Of a DNA stretch of 33,033 nt, positions 23,170-31,100 are shown piece by piece (the first letter of the stretch is position 1; each line of letters starts with the position of its first letter). Position numbers and translations under genes: made by a program. This DNA comes from Alphaproteobacteria bacterium (GTDB lineage Bacteria > Pseudomonadota > Alphaproteobacteria > Rhodobacterales > Rhodobacteraceae). The DNA lies in the NCBI GenBank assembly GCA_024280735.1, contig JAJRPO010000035.1, positions 1-33,033 of the forward strand, written 5' to 3'. The notes under the pieces were generated by a model that did no database searches, was not told the DNA's origin, and worked only from the letters and a program-made list of their open reading frames with translations.

Positions 23170-23715
23170 TCAGCTATCAGAATTTGCCAGCTGGGATGCA
23201 AACCGCGGGCTAACCACAATTTGATTGGCGTAGGTGCGGGAATCGATGCCCACATAGTCCAGAAATGGTGTGAATGACACGAATGATTCCACCAAAATAA
23301 TACTTTCTTGGTCCAGTAGGTCAGGTATAATCGCTGCGGGAATATCATCCGCAGTGACTAAGTTATTGTGCAACCCAGTAGCCGTTGACCAGTCAACTGC
23401 ATAACTATTGCCAGCTTTTTTTATGCTGGTAACGCGTATCCAAACATCATTGGTGCTCTCGCGCATAAAGTTGGCGAACAGCCGATTCATACTGTCGATA
23501 TAGTCATCGTCAACCTCGGTTTGGCGCGAAAGAATATCGGCAATAGTGTAGGTTGCTTTCACCGATTTAGTATACTCGGCAAAAGCATTGAAAAAGGTAA
23601 AGCTGCCAGCAACCCAGAAAACAATCAACGGCATGGCGATCATAAATTCGACGGTGGTTGTGCCTTCTTCGCGGGAGAAAAAGCGCGCAAGTTTAGATTT
23701 TAAAATACCCATCAT
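23170..23715 (-). CDS. TadE/TadG-like pseudopilin-type membrane protein
   Basis: 181 residues from the ATG at 23715, which has GGAG 4 bases upstream; a frame-extending ATG at 23730 would overlap the previous gene. Arg/Lys-rich N-terminus, then REEGTTTVEFMIAMPLIVFWVAGSF (about 16-40), a TadE-type segment with the conserved Glu after the prepilin-like boundary. The rest is soluble and presumably periplasmic. It belongs to the three-gene minus-strand group 23170-25924. Known relatives are minor pseudopilins of the Flp/Tad pilus. Confidence 0.75.
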   Translation of the reverse strand: MMGILKSKLARFFSREEGTTTVEFMIAMPLIVFWVAGSFTFFNAFAEYTKSVKATYTIADILSRQTEVDDDYIDSMNRLFANFMRESTNDVWIRVTSIKKAGNSYAVDWSTATGLHNNLVTADDIPAAIIPDLLDQESIILVESFVSFTPFLDYVGIDSRTYANQIVVSPRFASQLANSDS

Positions 23716-23716
23716 T

Positions 23717-24238
23717 CTACTCCGGTTCATTTACAAATGCGGTGTCTGCGAACAGCTCTATTCCAGTAACCGCAGTATCATCAAACATTGCAAAGGCTTG
23801 GCTTAACATCGGGAACACCACAACACAGGCGCGCATATAGACGATTTCATTGCGTTGACCCGGTTCCCAAGTGGTTACTGGTGTGATGTCGTTTTCTTTG
23901 TCGACACAAGCAATCGGCGTGGTAAATCCCACATTAAGGTCCAGCACTTCCAGCTCTAGCAACAGGCTGCTGTCGCAGTCATCCAGCAGTAACGCTCGAT
24001 CACATATTTTCTGCTTGATGTAGTCATGGGTGAATAATGGGCTTGAGAATAGGCGCAACTCGCGCACCGTCATATCTACTGCCCGCTCCAGCATGATTTC
24101 TTTGGTTAGCAGCAATCCCATCTCGAATATCCAGAAGAACCCAGTCAGAAAGGTGCTGGCCACAAGAACGAATTCCAGCGAGGAATAGCCTTCTTCGTTC
24201 TTGCGGAACAGACGCAATCTTTGAAGTAAATTAGTCAT
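23717..24238 (-). CDS. TadE-like pseudopilin-type membrane protein
   Basis: 173 residues starting MTNLLQRLRLFRKNEEGYSS; the second in-frame ATG of a GTG-ATG-ATG run fits the AAGGGG site best. NEEGYSSLEFVLVASTFLTGFFWIF (about 14-38) is a TadE-like segment with Glu at the fifth position of the hydrophobic stretch. The periplasmic part holds several Cys (KQKICDRALLLDDCD, IACVDKEN, RACVVVF) that may form disulfides. It starts directly after the vWA-type gene and stops two bases before the start of the next. Confidence 0.75.
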   Translation of the reverse strand: MTNLLQRLRLFRKNEEGYSSLEFVLVASTFLTGFFWIFEMGLLLTKEIMLERAVDMTVRELRLFSSPLFTHDYIKQKICDRALLLDDCDSSLLLELEVLDLNVGFTTPIACVDKENDITPVTTWEPGQRNEIVYMRACVVVFPMLSQAFAMFDDTAVTGIELFADTAFVNEPE

Positions 24239-24247
24239 CATCACCCC

Positions 24248-25924
24248 TTATTGCGTCAGCTTGAGTTTCTGGATCGACGCGGCGATCTGGGCGAACACAG
24301 TCGAAATTTGCACGCCGTTAGCGTCATAGTAGTGGCTGCTTGAACTTGCACAGGCCGCCAGCTTGGCAGATGTTGAACTGCTGGTTTCAAACCCGATGGT
24401 GTAGACAACCAATCCGGCGTTGCGGGCCGCGGTGCAAGTTGCCGCCATTGCGGTGTCTGCTTCATTGGACGTTCTGCCTGTGCCCCAAACAAGGTCGCTA
24501 AAAGAATCTTCGCCAGTCCGACCATCATACCATTGCGCCGGCATTAGGCCCCAAGCCTTGTCCCATGTCAGTTGAGTGGAACTCACCCAGCCATCCATTG
24601 TAGTATTCAAGCTGTTGAATTCACCATTGGAAATCCAGTTATTATTCTCGATGTCATAATAGTTGTTGTTTGAAGGTCTGTGCAGGAAGTAAGTCGATTT
24701 TTCCACACCTGGTTTATAAAAACAGATCCAATTATTTTTGCTGCACTTAGCCTCGCTGGTCGAGGTTTTATGCGCCTTTTTCTTGTGTTGGGCGTACCAG
24801 AACACTTGCTCTGCTGATACCACTTCCCATAGGTCTGAATTATCGCCTTGATAATCTGGCCCCATACGGAACTCATAGGTATTGGCACCGTCGCCCATCA
24901 TAATAATAACCTTAAGGGTATCAAAATCGGAATATTGGGCGGGAACATTGACAAAACCTGCATCAACTTCCAACGCGGTTATCAAGTCAGCAGTGACGGG
25001 TTGGAAAGAAGGGTCAAGCATTGCTGCGCCCCATTTGATTCCGAGATGACCAGCGGTCCAACCATCAGCCACAAGAGAGTCAATCTTGGTGTGCAGCGCA
25101 GCTTCGTTGTCCGAGTATGGCATAATTGTAAAGTATTCATCAGTGTAGCATGTGCGCGAAGATTGGTCCAAGTTATCAGTGTCGGCCCATGTCCAGCCAC
25201 CATAAAGAGAGGTGTAGATCAATTGCGACTGTTCTACACTGGGATCAATACTCACGTTGTTAAAATCGTCATCAGCAAAATCCAGGCAGGTTGAATAATC
25301 TTGGCGATCATCAACGGTCAAGGCGTTGTACATGCCCTCTGAAGGTGCAACCGAATTGTTGAAGGGGATGACTGAAATGGCGACATAATCGTCGTCAACA
25401 TCGGTCAGCATGGTTGTGATAAACTCTTTCGCTGCGACCTTTAGGTTGGTCAGCTTGTTGTTAGACCCCATGGATCCGGACACATCCAATACCAACGAGA
25501 TTTCCAGCTTGGGAATACGTTCCTCTGCGGCGCTGGTAACGGTGATCGGCATGCTTTCGATGCCCGCCATGCTCATAAACATTGTATTGAGGTTTGCGGT
25601 GGCCGTCGCGGATACAGTCCGAAAGTTCAAACCAGTGTCGTAAACCGTCGCGACCGAAATTTCCTCAATCGCGGAAACTTTGCTCATGTAGTCGTTAACA
25701 ACGTCGTCCGGCACCTTTGTTTGCTTAAGTGACGCTGCCGCAAGAACCGCGCGGTCAAGGTTGTATTGCATCGTTGCGCGCAATGTTTCGTGCCGTGACA
25801 GGTCAATGGCTGTGCCGCCGACAAAAACAATTGTCATGAAAACAACGAGGATGAAAACCAGGATTGACCCGCCTTCGTCCTTGTTGAACTGATTTACACC
25901 GATTTTACTCATCGCTCGTTTCAT
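24248..25924 (-). CDS. TadG-like protein with von Willebrand factor A domain
   Basis: 558 residues from ATG 25924, supported by AAGGGG upstream. FNKDEGGSILVFILVVFMTI followed by a short hydrophobic stretch (about 19-40) is the TadG N-terminal anchor (TadE/Flp_N type). The main part is a vWA domain starting IPKLEISLVLDVSGSMGSNN; Asp147, Ser149 and Ser151 form the metal-ion site. A long insertion (about 260-460) rich in Asn, Asp and Trp separates it from the C-terminal AAMAATCTAARNAGLVVYTIGFE, which has the last vWA strands. It may act in pilus-linked adhesion. First gene of the trio. Confidence 0.85.
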   Translation of the reverse strand: MKRAMSKIGVNQFNKDEGGSILVFILVVFMTIVFVGGTAIDLSRHETLRATMQYNLDRAVLAAASLKQTKVPDDVVNDYMSKVSAIEEISVATVYDTGLNFRTVSATATANLNTMFMSMAGIESMPITVTSAAEERIPKLEISLVLDVSGSMGSNNKLTNLKVAAKEFITTMLTDVDDDYVAISVIPFNNSVAPSEGMYNALTVDDRQDYSTCLDFADDDFNNVSIDPSVEQSQLIYTSLYGGWTWADTDNLDQSSRTCYTDEYFTIMPYSDNEAALHTKIDSLVADGWTAGHLGIKWGAAMLDPSFQPVTADLITALEVDAGFVNVPAQYSDFDTLKVIIMMGDGANTYEFRMGPDYQGDNSDLWEVVSAEQVFWYAQHKKKAHKTSTSEAKCSKNNWICFYKPGVEKSTYFLHRPSNNNYYDIENNNWISNGEFNSLNTTMDGWVSSTQLTWDKAWGLMPAQWYDGRTGEDSFSDLVWGTGRTSNEADTAMAATCTAARNAGLVVYTIGFETSSSTSAKLAACASSSSHYYDANGVQISTVFAQIAASIQKLKLTQ

Positions 25925-26528
25925 ATTACTACCCCTTGCACCGACGCTTTTGGTTTGTTTAGGCAGCGCCAACAGCCCGGTTTTCTCGCATTTAACTCAA
26001 GGCTCAATGTGCCAGTGCGCTAGGGCAGAAGTGGGGCGGACTAGAGACCATTTTTGTGCAATTCGATGTGAATTTTACGAATTGAGGCGGAATGCCCCAT
26101 TTTGAAAACTCCGTGGTGGGTCGTTGAAAAGTATGGATTATTTCAAAAGTATGGGGTAATTGGCAATGTAAAGCGGGCCTAAATGTGGCGCAGATATGCG
26201 CAAACTCGTTCATTTAGTTAAAGATTTATTGCCTCATTGGTGCCCTAATCGTTAATCACCTGACGTCATCTTTTTGGGAAAATGACTTGTGCCCCACGCA
26301 CCCTCCAGCTTGCTGTAGGGCACACGGGGCTGAATTATGGTGCTATGTGGCCAGTTTTCACGCTGGGTGGAATCGGCGATCAGGGTCAAAATGCGAAGCC
26401 TGCGCCGATCCGTAAATGCATCGTTAGCTAAACCAAGCCCTTCCTTTGGTCAGTCAGCTGCAAAGAAACCTCTCGTGCGTTGTTGCGCCATACCTTGAAA
26501 GAATTCGCATTAGCCTGACAGTGCAGCT
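25925..26528. other. Non-coding region of about 600 bases
   Basis: No convincing gene on either strand. It holds a 7-bp inverted repeat CAATTCG-N12-CGAATTG at 26059-26084 and a direct repeat AAAAGTATGG at 26127-26136 and 26145-26154, 18 bases apart, both suited to regulatory use upstream of the TadG-like gene. A loosely paired stem (GTGCCCC at 26289-26295 with GGGCAC at 26318-26323) lies nearer to the RTX gene end but has no clear T tract. Confidence 0.5.
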
Positions 26529-29500
26529 TTACCCGAAATCGAAGTCTGCCTCACTTATCACACTTGGGTCGATATTTTCGAGAACCACAATGGCGCCATC
26601 GGCAATTTTGATTCTGGTGTTTCCTGCGCCCACAGAATGAATTTCCAGATCGGCGAAACTGGCTCCGATAATTTTGATTTCATCAATCCCGTCTTTAAAG
26701 TCCAAAACACGATCCGTTCCGAAACCCGGTCCGGCCTTGAAGACAAAAACATCTCGGCCACCACCGCCATGGAGCGTGTCGTTTCCCAGATTGCCGTTTA
26801 GAGTATCGTTTCCCAAGCCGCCAAATAAGTCATCGTATCCTTTGCCGCCTTCCAGCCGGTCGTTGTCACGGCCACCGCGCAGCACGTCTCTGCCTACGTT
26901 GCCGGCCAGGTAATCCTCACCTGAATCGCCAAGCATAACATCCCGACCATTGCCGCCGCTCAGGTGGTCAGCTCCGCCGCCGCCGCGCAGACGATCCATT
27001 CCAACGCCACCAAACAATCGGTCGGCACTGCTGCCCCCCAAAAGTTCATCTTTGCCAGCACCGCCAAACAGCATATCATCGTCTAAACCACCGGCCAGCA
27101 GGTCATTGCCGGCCCCGCCATAAATCATATCGTCATTGCCCTGACCATAAAGGCGGTCATCGCCGCGTCCGCCACGTATCTCGTCTCGGCCACCTCTGCC
27201 ATAAAGACGGTCATCGCCGTTCATACCTTGCAAGGTGTCGGCTTCACTGGTTCCAGCGACCTCAATTGGTACGTCAACTGCGTCGTCCAGATTGATGAAG
27301 GCCAGCGGAGTGATTGTCAGGCCCTGATACAGCACATCATTTGTGCCAATCACTGCGGTTACAATGAAGGGGGTATCGCCATCATCGTCATAGTCATCAA
27401 CCCCGCGCAAGCTGACAAACTGTACTTCATCCCAATTGGACGGGGTGAATGTAACGGCAGCGGTTACAAGGCTTGCCTCTGTCGCATCAAGGACTGTGAA
27501 GGTGATAGTAACATCCGAAGAGATTTCCGAATTCAGGCTGATTTCGAACGCCCCGGTCGCACCGTCTTCGCCGGTAGCATTGTCAGTCACCTCTACAGAA
27601 ACGCCCGCGGGCAATGCCGCAGGTGTCACCGTTGCACTGGTGAGGTTTTCGTCTGCGCCAAATCCATCGGTGAAAGCGACTTCTACTGTCAAAGGCGCAA
27701 GAATGTCTGATCGCGTTACTGTGTAGGTTTCATCCGTAGCGCCGGAAATAGCCACGCCACCCTGAAACCACTGGTAAGAGAATGCGCCCAACCCGTCTTC
27801 ATCGGAAATGGCGGATGTGTCTGCGGTTAAAACCTCTCTAATGTGCAATGTTCCGGAAATTACTACCGCACCAGCGGGCGCGTTATTTACATTTTGAACC
27901 GTGTCGGTAGGCTCGCTAACCTTCATTTTGATTGCGCCGGAATTATTTGTGTATGAATATAGGACACGAACAGTCGAGCCGACATCGGCCTGGACCAGCT
28001 CATAATTTGCGCTCGTTGCTCCAGTTATGAATTCACCATCACGCAGCCACTGGTAGGCTATGGTGGCCGGATTAATACCGTTTGCATCGACAATTGCACT
28101 TGCATCAACGGTCAGGGTGCTGCCCTCGTTGTTTCCACCCAAAATTGTCACTGAACCTGAAGCGATGGTATTTACCAGCCCCAGTTCAATCATGCCGTCC
28201 ATTGCGCCATCTGCCGAATCCGCCGTCGCAAGGTCTGCCGCGGTAACTAGATAACTGGCACCAACGTAGTCAGCCCCCCAAGGCGCGCCGATCAACAGAT
28301 CGTCTTTACCATCGCCATCCACATCCCCGGCAGAGGAAACAGACCAGCCCAGCAAGTCATCGGCAGCTTCGCCGAAAAACTTATAAGAACTGGCCTGTGC
28401 TGCCGTATTTTCGAGTTTAATCACCCCGTCTGATATGCCATCGGCCAAATCCGCCGCTGCAAGGTCTGCCGCAGTGACCAGATAAACAACGCCATCTTTT
28501 GATCTAGGCACCCCAATCAACAGATCATCCTTGCCATCTCCATCCACATCTCCTGCTGACGAAACTAAAACGCCAGTACTCCCGCTGAATCTATAGGAGG
28601 TGGCCTGCGCTGCCACATTTTCGAGGTTAATTACCCCGTCGGCTGCACCATCAGCCACATCCGCGGCAGAAAAATCTGCGGCCATGATCAGGTAAGCACC
28701 GCCGGCACCCTGTCCGCCGATTAATAGATCATCTTTGCCATCTCCATCCACATCCCCTGCAGAGGAAACGGAACGACCCACCTCATTTGCTAGCCCTTCG
28801 CCATTGAATTGATAGGACGTAACTTGCGTTGCCACATTTTCGAGACTAATTACCCCGTCCACAGTACCATCTGCCAAGTCTGCGGCGGCAAGGTCTGCCG
28901 CAGTGACCAGATAAACGATGCCGGAACGTGCGCTGCTGCCAACACCCTTAGGTGCTCCAATCAACAGATCATCCTTGCCATCGCCATCCACATCCCCGGC
29001 AGAGGAAACAGAATAACCCATATTGTCATTCACGCCTGCGGCCTTAAATTGATAGGAGGTGGCCTGCGCTGCCACATTAGCAAGATTAATCACGCCATCA
29101 GCTGTCCCGTCTGCCAAATCTGCGGCAGAAAGATCAGACGCGGCAATCAGGTAGGTTTTTCCCGGGCCGTCGCTGCTAATTGCGTTGTGTGGGTCCCCGA
29201 TCAACAGATCGTCCTTGCCATCACCATCCACGTCTCCTGCAGAGGAAACCGAAAAGCCCGTCGTGCCATACGCATCGTGACTGAAGAATTTATAGGAAGT
29301 TGCCTGCGTTGCCACATACCTTAGGTTAATCACCCCATCTGCTATACCATCGGCCAAGTCAGCTGTTGCAAGGTCGGCTGCGGCAACAAGATAAAACACA
29401 CCACCACTTCCATATAGATCGATAGATGTAAAAGGGGCCCCAATCAACAGATCATCTTTACCGTCGCCATCCACATCTCCGGCAGAGGAAACGGAGAAGC

Positions 29501-29783
29501 TGGTTCGGTCACCCGCATTTTCGCCGATAAATTTGTAAGAGGTTACCTGGGCCGCCACATTGGCGATATCAATCACCCCGTCCACTATGCCGTCCGCCAC
29601 ATCCGCCGCAGCAAGGTCTGCGGCAGTAATCAGATAGCTTTCGCCGGAGCTGGTGCCACCGCCATCAGCCAAATACGCCCCGATAAACAGATCATCTTTG
29701 CCATCGCCATCCACATCCCCGGCAGAGGAAACAGAACCACTCACAAAGTCGCCCCAGTTTTCACCGATAAATTTGTAGCTCAT
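26529..29783 (-). CDS. Large FG-GAP/RTX repeat protein, likely type I secreted
   Basis: 1084 residues with a modular layout. Residues 1-545: seven FG-GAP (integrin-like) repeats of about 70-81 residues, each with SSAGDVDGDGKDDLLIG. About 545-725: two Ig-like repeats, each with a YQW core (IAYQWLRDG, FSYQWFQGG). About 726-835: a Calx-beta-like domain. About 846-1008: RTX nonapeptides (GGAGNDLLAGG and variants) that bind calcium. The C-terminus FGTDRVLDFKDGIDEIKI is the serralysin-type secretion end. There is no N-terminal signal peptide, which agrees with type I export, but no export genes are near. Extracellular surface or adhesin role is an inference. Confidence 0.88.
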   Translation of the reverse strand: MSYKFIGENWGDFVSGSVSSAGDVDGDGKDDLFIGAYLADGGGTSSGESYLITAADLAAADVADGIVDGVIDIANVAAQVTSYKFIGENAGDRTSFSVSSAGDVDGDGKDDLLIGAPFTSIDLYGSGGVFYLVAAADLATADLADGIADGVINLRYVATQATSYKFFSHDAYGTTGFSVSSAGDVDGDGKDDLLIGDPHNAISSDGPGKTYLIAASDLSAADLADGTADGVINLANVAAQATSYQFKAAGVNDNMGYSVSSAGDVDGDGKDDLLIGAPKGVGSSARSGIVYLVTAADLAAADLADGTVDGVISLENVATQVTSYQFNGEGLANEVGRSVSSAGDVDGDGKDDLLIGGQGAGGAYLIMAADFSAADVADGAADGVINLENVAAQATSYRFSGSTGVLVSSAGDVDGDGKDDLLIGVPRSKDGVVYLVTAADLAAADLADGISDGVIKLENTAAQASSYKFFGEAADDLLGWSVSSAGDVDGDGKDDLLIGAPWGADYVGASYLVTAADLATADSADGAMDGMIELGLVNTIASGSVTILGGNNEGSTLTVDASAIVDANGINPATIAYQWLRDGEFITGATSANYELVQADVGSTVRVLYSYTNNSGAIKMKVSEPTDTVQNVNNAPAGAVVISGTLHIREVLTADTSAISDEDGLGAFSYQWFQGGVAISGATDETYTVTRSDILAPLTVEVAFTDGFGADENLTSATVTPAALPAGVSVEVTDNATGEDGATGAFEISLNSEISSDVTITFTVLDATEASLVTAAVTFTPSNWDEVQFVSLRGVDDYDDDGDTPFIVTAVIGTNDVLYQGLTITPLAFINLDDAVDVPIEVAGTSEADTLQGMNGDDRLYGRGGRDEIRGGRGDDRLYGQGNDDMIYGGAGNDLLAGGLDDDMLFGGAGKDELLGGSSADRLFGGVGMDRLRGGGGADHLSGGNGRDVMLGDSGEDYLAGNVGRDVLRGGRDNDRLEGGKGYDDLFGGLGNDTLNGNLGNDTLHGGGGRDVFVFKAGPGFGTDRVLDFKDGIDEIKIIGASFADLEIHSVGAGNTRIKIADGAIVVLENIDPSVISEADFDFG
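26760..27240 (-). repeat. RTX calcium-binding repeat array
   Basis: Roughly 17-18 nonapeptide units of the form GGxGxDxLx at residues about 848-1008 of the large protein, for example GGAGNDLLA and GGLGNDTLN. Several units are degenerate (GGGGADHLS, GDSGEDYLA) with Asp/Asn positions retained. Confidence 0.85.
28150..29783 (-). repeat. Seven tandem FG-GAP repeats
   Basis: Units of about 70-81 codons. Each has the core SSAGDVDGDGKDDL (six have the full LLIG, the first LFIG) plus AADLAxADxADGxxDGVI and a closing AAQxTSYxF. DNA of the core is almost identical between units, whereas the loops before and after differ, including one unit in which the loop is shortened. Confidence 0.85.
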
Positions 29784-30023
29784 TGTTCTGCCTTCCTAGA
29801 AAAAACATGCACCAAGTTTCTCGAAATAAGTGCTTCCTGAATAAAATTCCGCAATAAAAAATAGGGAAAAATGTAATAATCAGCGTTGTCCTATTAAAGT
29901 TGGCTCTAAAGTAATTGTATTCACACTTCCCTGTTTTTGCAATTTGGAAATACGAGTGGCCGTGAGGCCTGCCTTCAATTTAGAAGAGGCGCTATCGCGC
30001 CACGCATATGAGCGCTTCGCGCG

Positions 30024-30060
30024 GGGGGCCTCCGGCGGGGATATTTATTAGAACAAAGAA
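30024..30060. repeat. Rhodobacterales-type intergenic motif
   Basis: A GC-rich block GGGGGGCCTCCGGCGGGGAT followed by ATTTATTAGAAC-type sequence. I remember close forms (CCTCCGGCGGGGGTATTT with AGAA-type tails) as recurring in intergenic regions of roseobacters. A GC hairpin GGCGC-TATC-GCGCC lies at 29988-30001. Together with the AT-rich DNA to 29784 it fills the gap between the Rieske gene and the RTX gene start. Confidence 0.45.
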
Positions 30061-30067
30061 ATGGGGG

Positions 30068-31090
30068 CTATGTTTTTTCTGCCTTTATCGCGCGGGACAG
30101 CATCAGGCGGAATTGTTTTGCGCCAGCGTCTAGCCCCAGATCGATGTTGGGGGTGATCAGGTCTTTCATGCCTTGGTGGACTTTTTCCAATACGAGGCGG
30201 TCTTCTTCAAAGGCCATATGGGCACCGGCGTTCATTTTTTCAGAAATTGCGGTATCTGTTGGGTCGGTGTTGCGGTGTTGGAACCAGAAATAGCGGCTGT
30301 TGTCCGCGTCTATCGGGGTCATGAAATTGTAGGAGATGTTGACGTAGGTTTGCGCGACATGTGGCTTGCCTGGCCCGCCGGTTCCGGTTGGGGAGTAGAC
30401 GGATTTGTTCAAGGCGATGCCGGGCAGCGCCATTTCATAGTGTTGCAGGCGGTCGCAAGTGCCCTCGAATTTTACCAGATCGGCGTAATAGGGCGAGGGC
30501 GGTTGGTCGTATATCCAGCGCGATACAGTGATGCTTTGGTCGGTTTTTGTCAGATCAAGTGGGGCATCATCGGTGCCGGCACCTGCGAATGAGCTGACGT
30601 GCACCCATGCGACATGGCTGGGATCGAGCAGGTTGTCGCAAATCCACAGATAGTGGCAATTAATGTCGAGCACGCCGCCATCTGTATAGCCCCAGTCGGG
30701 GTTGTCGAAATTTTCGATTGGGAATATTTTGTCGGGATCGGCGAGCTCGGGATCGCCCATCCAGATCCACAGCAGGCGGTAGCGGTCGACTACGGGATAA
30801 GATTTCACCACGGCACGGCGGGGGATTTGGCCTTTCTGGGTCGGGGCGGAGACGCAAGCACCAAGGCAATCGAAGGTCAGGCCGTGGTAGCCACATTCCA
30901 CCGTGTCGCCGATCAGCTTGCCGTCGGATAGGGGCAGTTTGCGGTGGGGGCAGGCGTCCTCTAGGGCGACGGGTTGACCGTCTTTGGTGCGGTAGAACAG
31001 GATGTTTTCGCCGAGGTATGTTTGTGGTTTGAGGCTGCGGCCAATGTCTTTGGACCAGCCCGCAACGTACCAGCAATTTCTAAGATACAT
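30068..31090 (-). CDS. Rieske non-heme iron oxygenase, vanillate O-demethylase type
   Basis: 340 residues from ATG 31090, chosen because it has GGA upstream and the usual N-terminus MYLRNCWYVAGWSKDIG. Rieske centre: Cys47-x-His49 (ACPHRKLPLSDG) and Cys66-x2-His69 (ECGYHGLTFD). Mononuclear iron motif in the second domain: NLLDPSHVAWVH with His159 and His164. The length and motifs match the VanA/TsaM-type family that demethylates or hydroxylates aromatic ethers; substrate unknown, and no reductase partner is in the window. It lies 10 bases downstream of the amidase gene and probably shares its transcript. Confidence 0.88.
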   Translation of the reverse strand: MYLRNCWYVAGWSKDIGRSLKPQTYLGENILFYRTKDGQPVALEDACPHRKLPLSDGKLIGDTVECGYHGLTFDCLGACVSAPTQKGQIPRRAVVKSYPVVDRYRLLWIWMGDPELADPDKIFPIENFDNPDWGYTDGGVLDINCHYLWICDNLLDPSHVAWVHVSSFAGAGTDDAPLDLTKTDQSITVSRWIYDQPPSPYYADLVKFEGTCDRLQHYEMALPGIALNKSVYSPTGTGGPGKPHVAQTYVNISYNFMTPIDADNSRYFWFQHRNTDPTDTAISEKMNAGAHMAFEEDRLVLEKVHQGMKDLITPNIDLGLDAGAKQFRLMLSRAIKAEKT

Positions 31091-31100
31091 GGTGTTTTCC

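Noticed and set aside
26200-26265. CtrA-type sites (TTAA half-sites in the AT-rich stretch)
   Set aside because: TTAA half-sites occur, but no TTAA-N7-TTAA pair was found, so there is no specific support.
28809-29324. Plus-strand open frames opposite the FG-GAP and RTX repeats (also 27228-27710)
   Set aside because: They mirror the repeat structure of the opposite-strand protein, with repeated low-complexity segments and no independent support.
28150-29783. CRISPR array or satellite DNA
   Set aside because: Repeats are about 210-240 bases long, keep the reading frame and encode a known protein repeat, so they are coding repeats.
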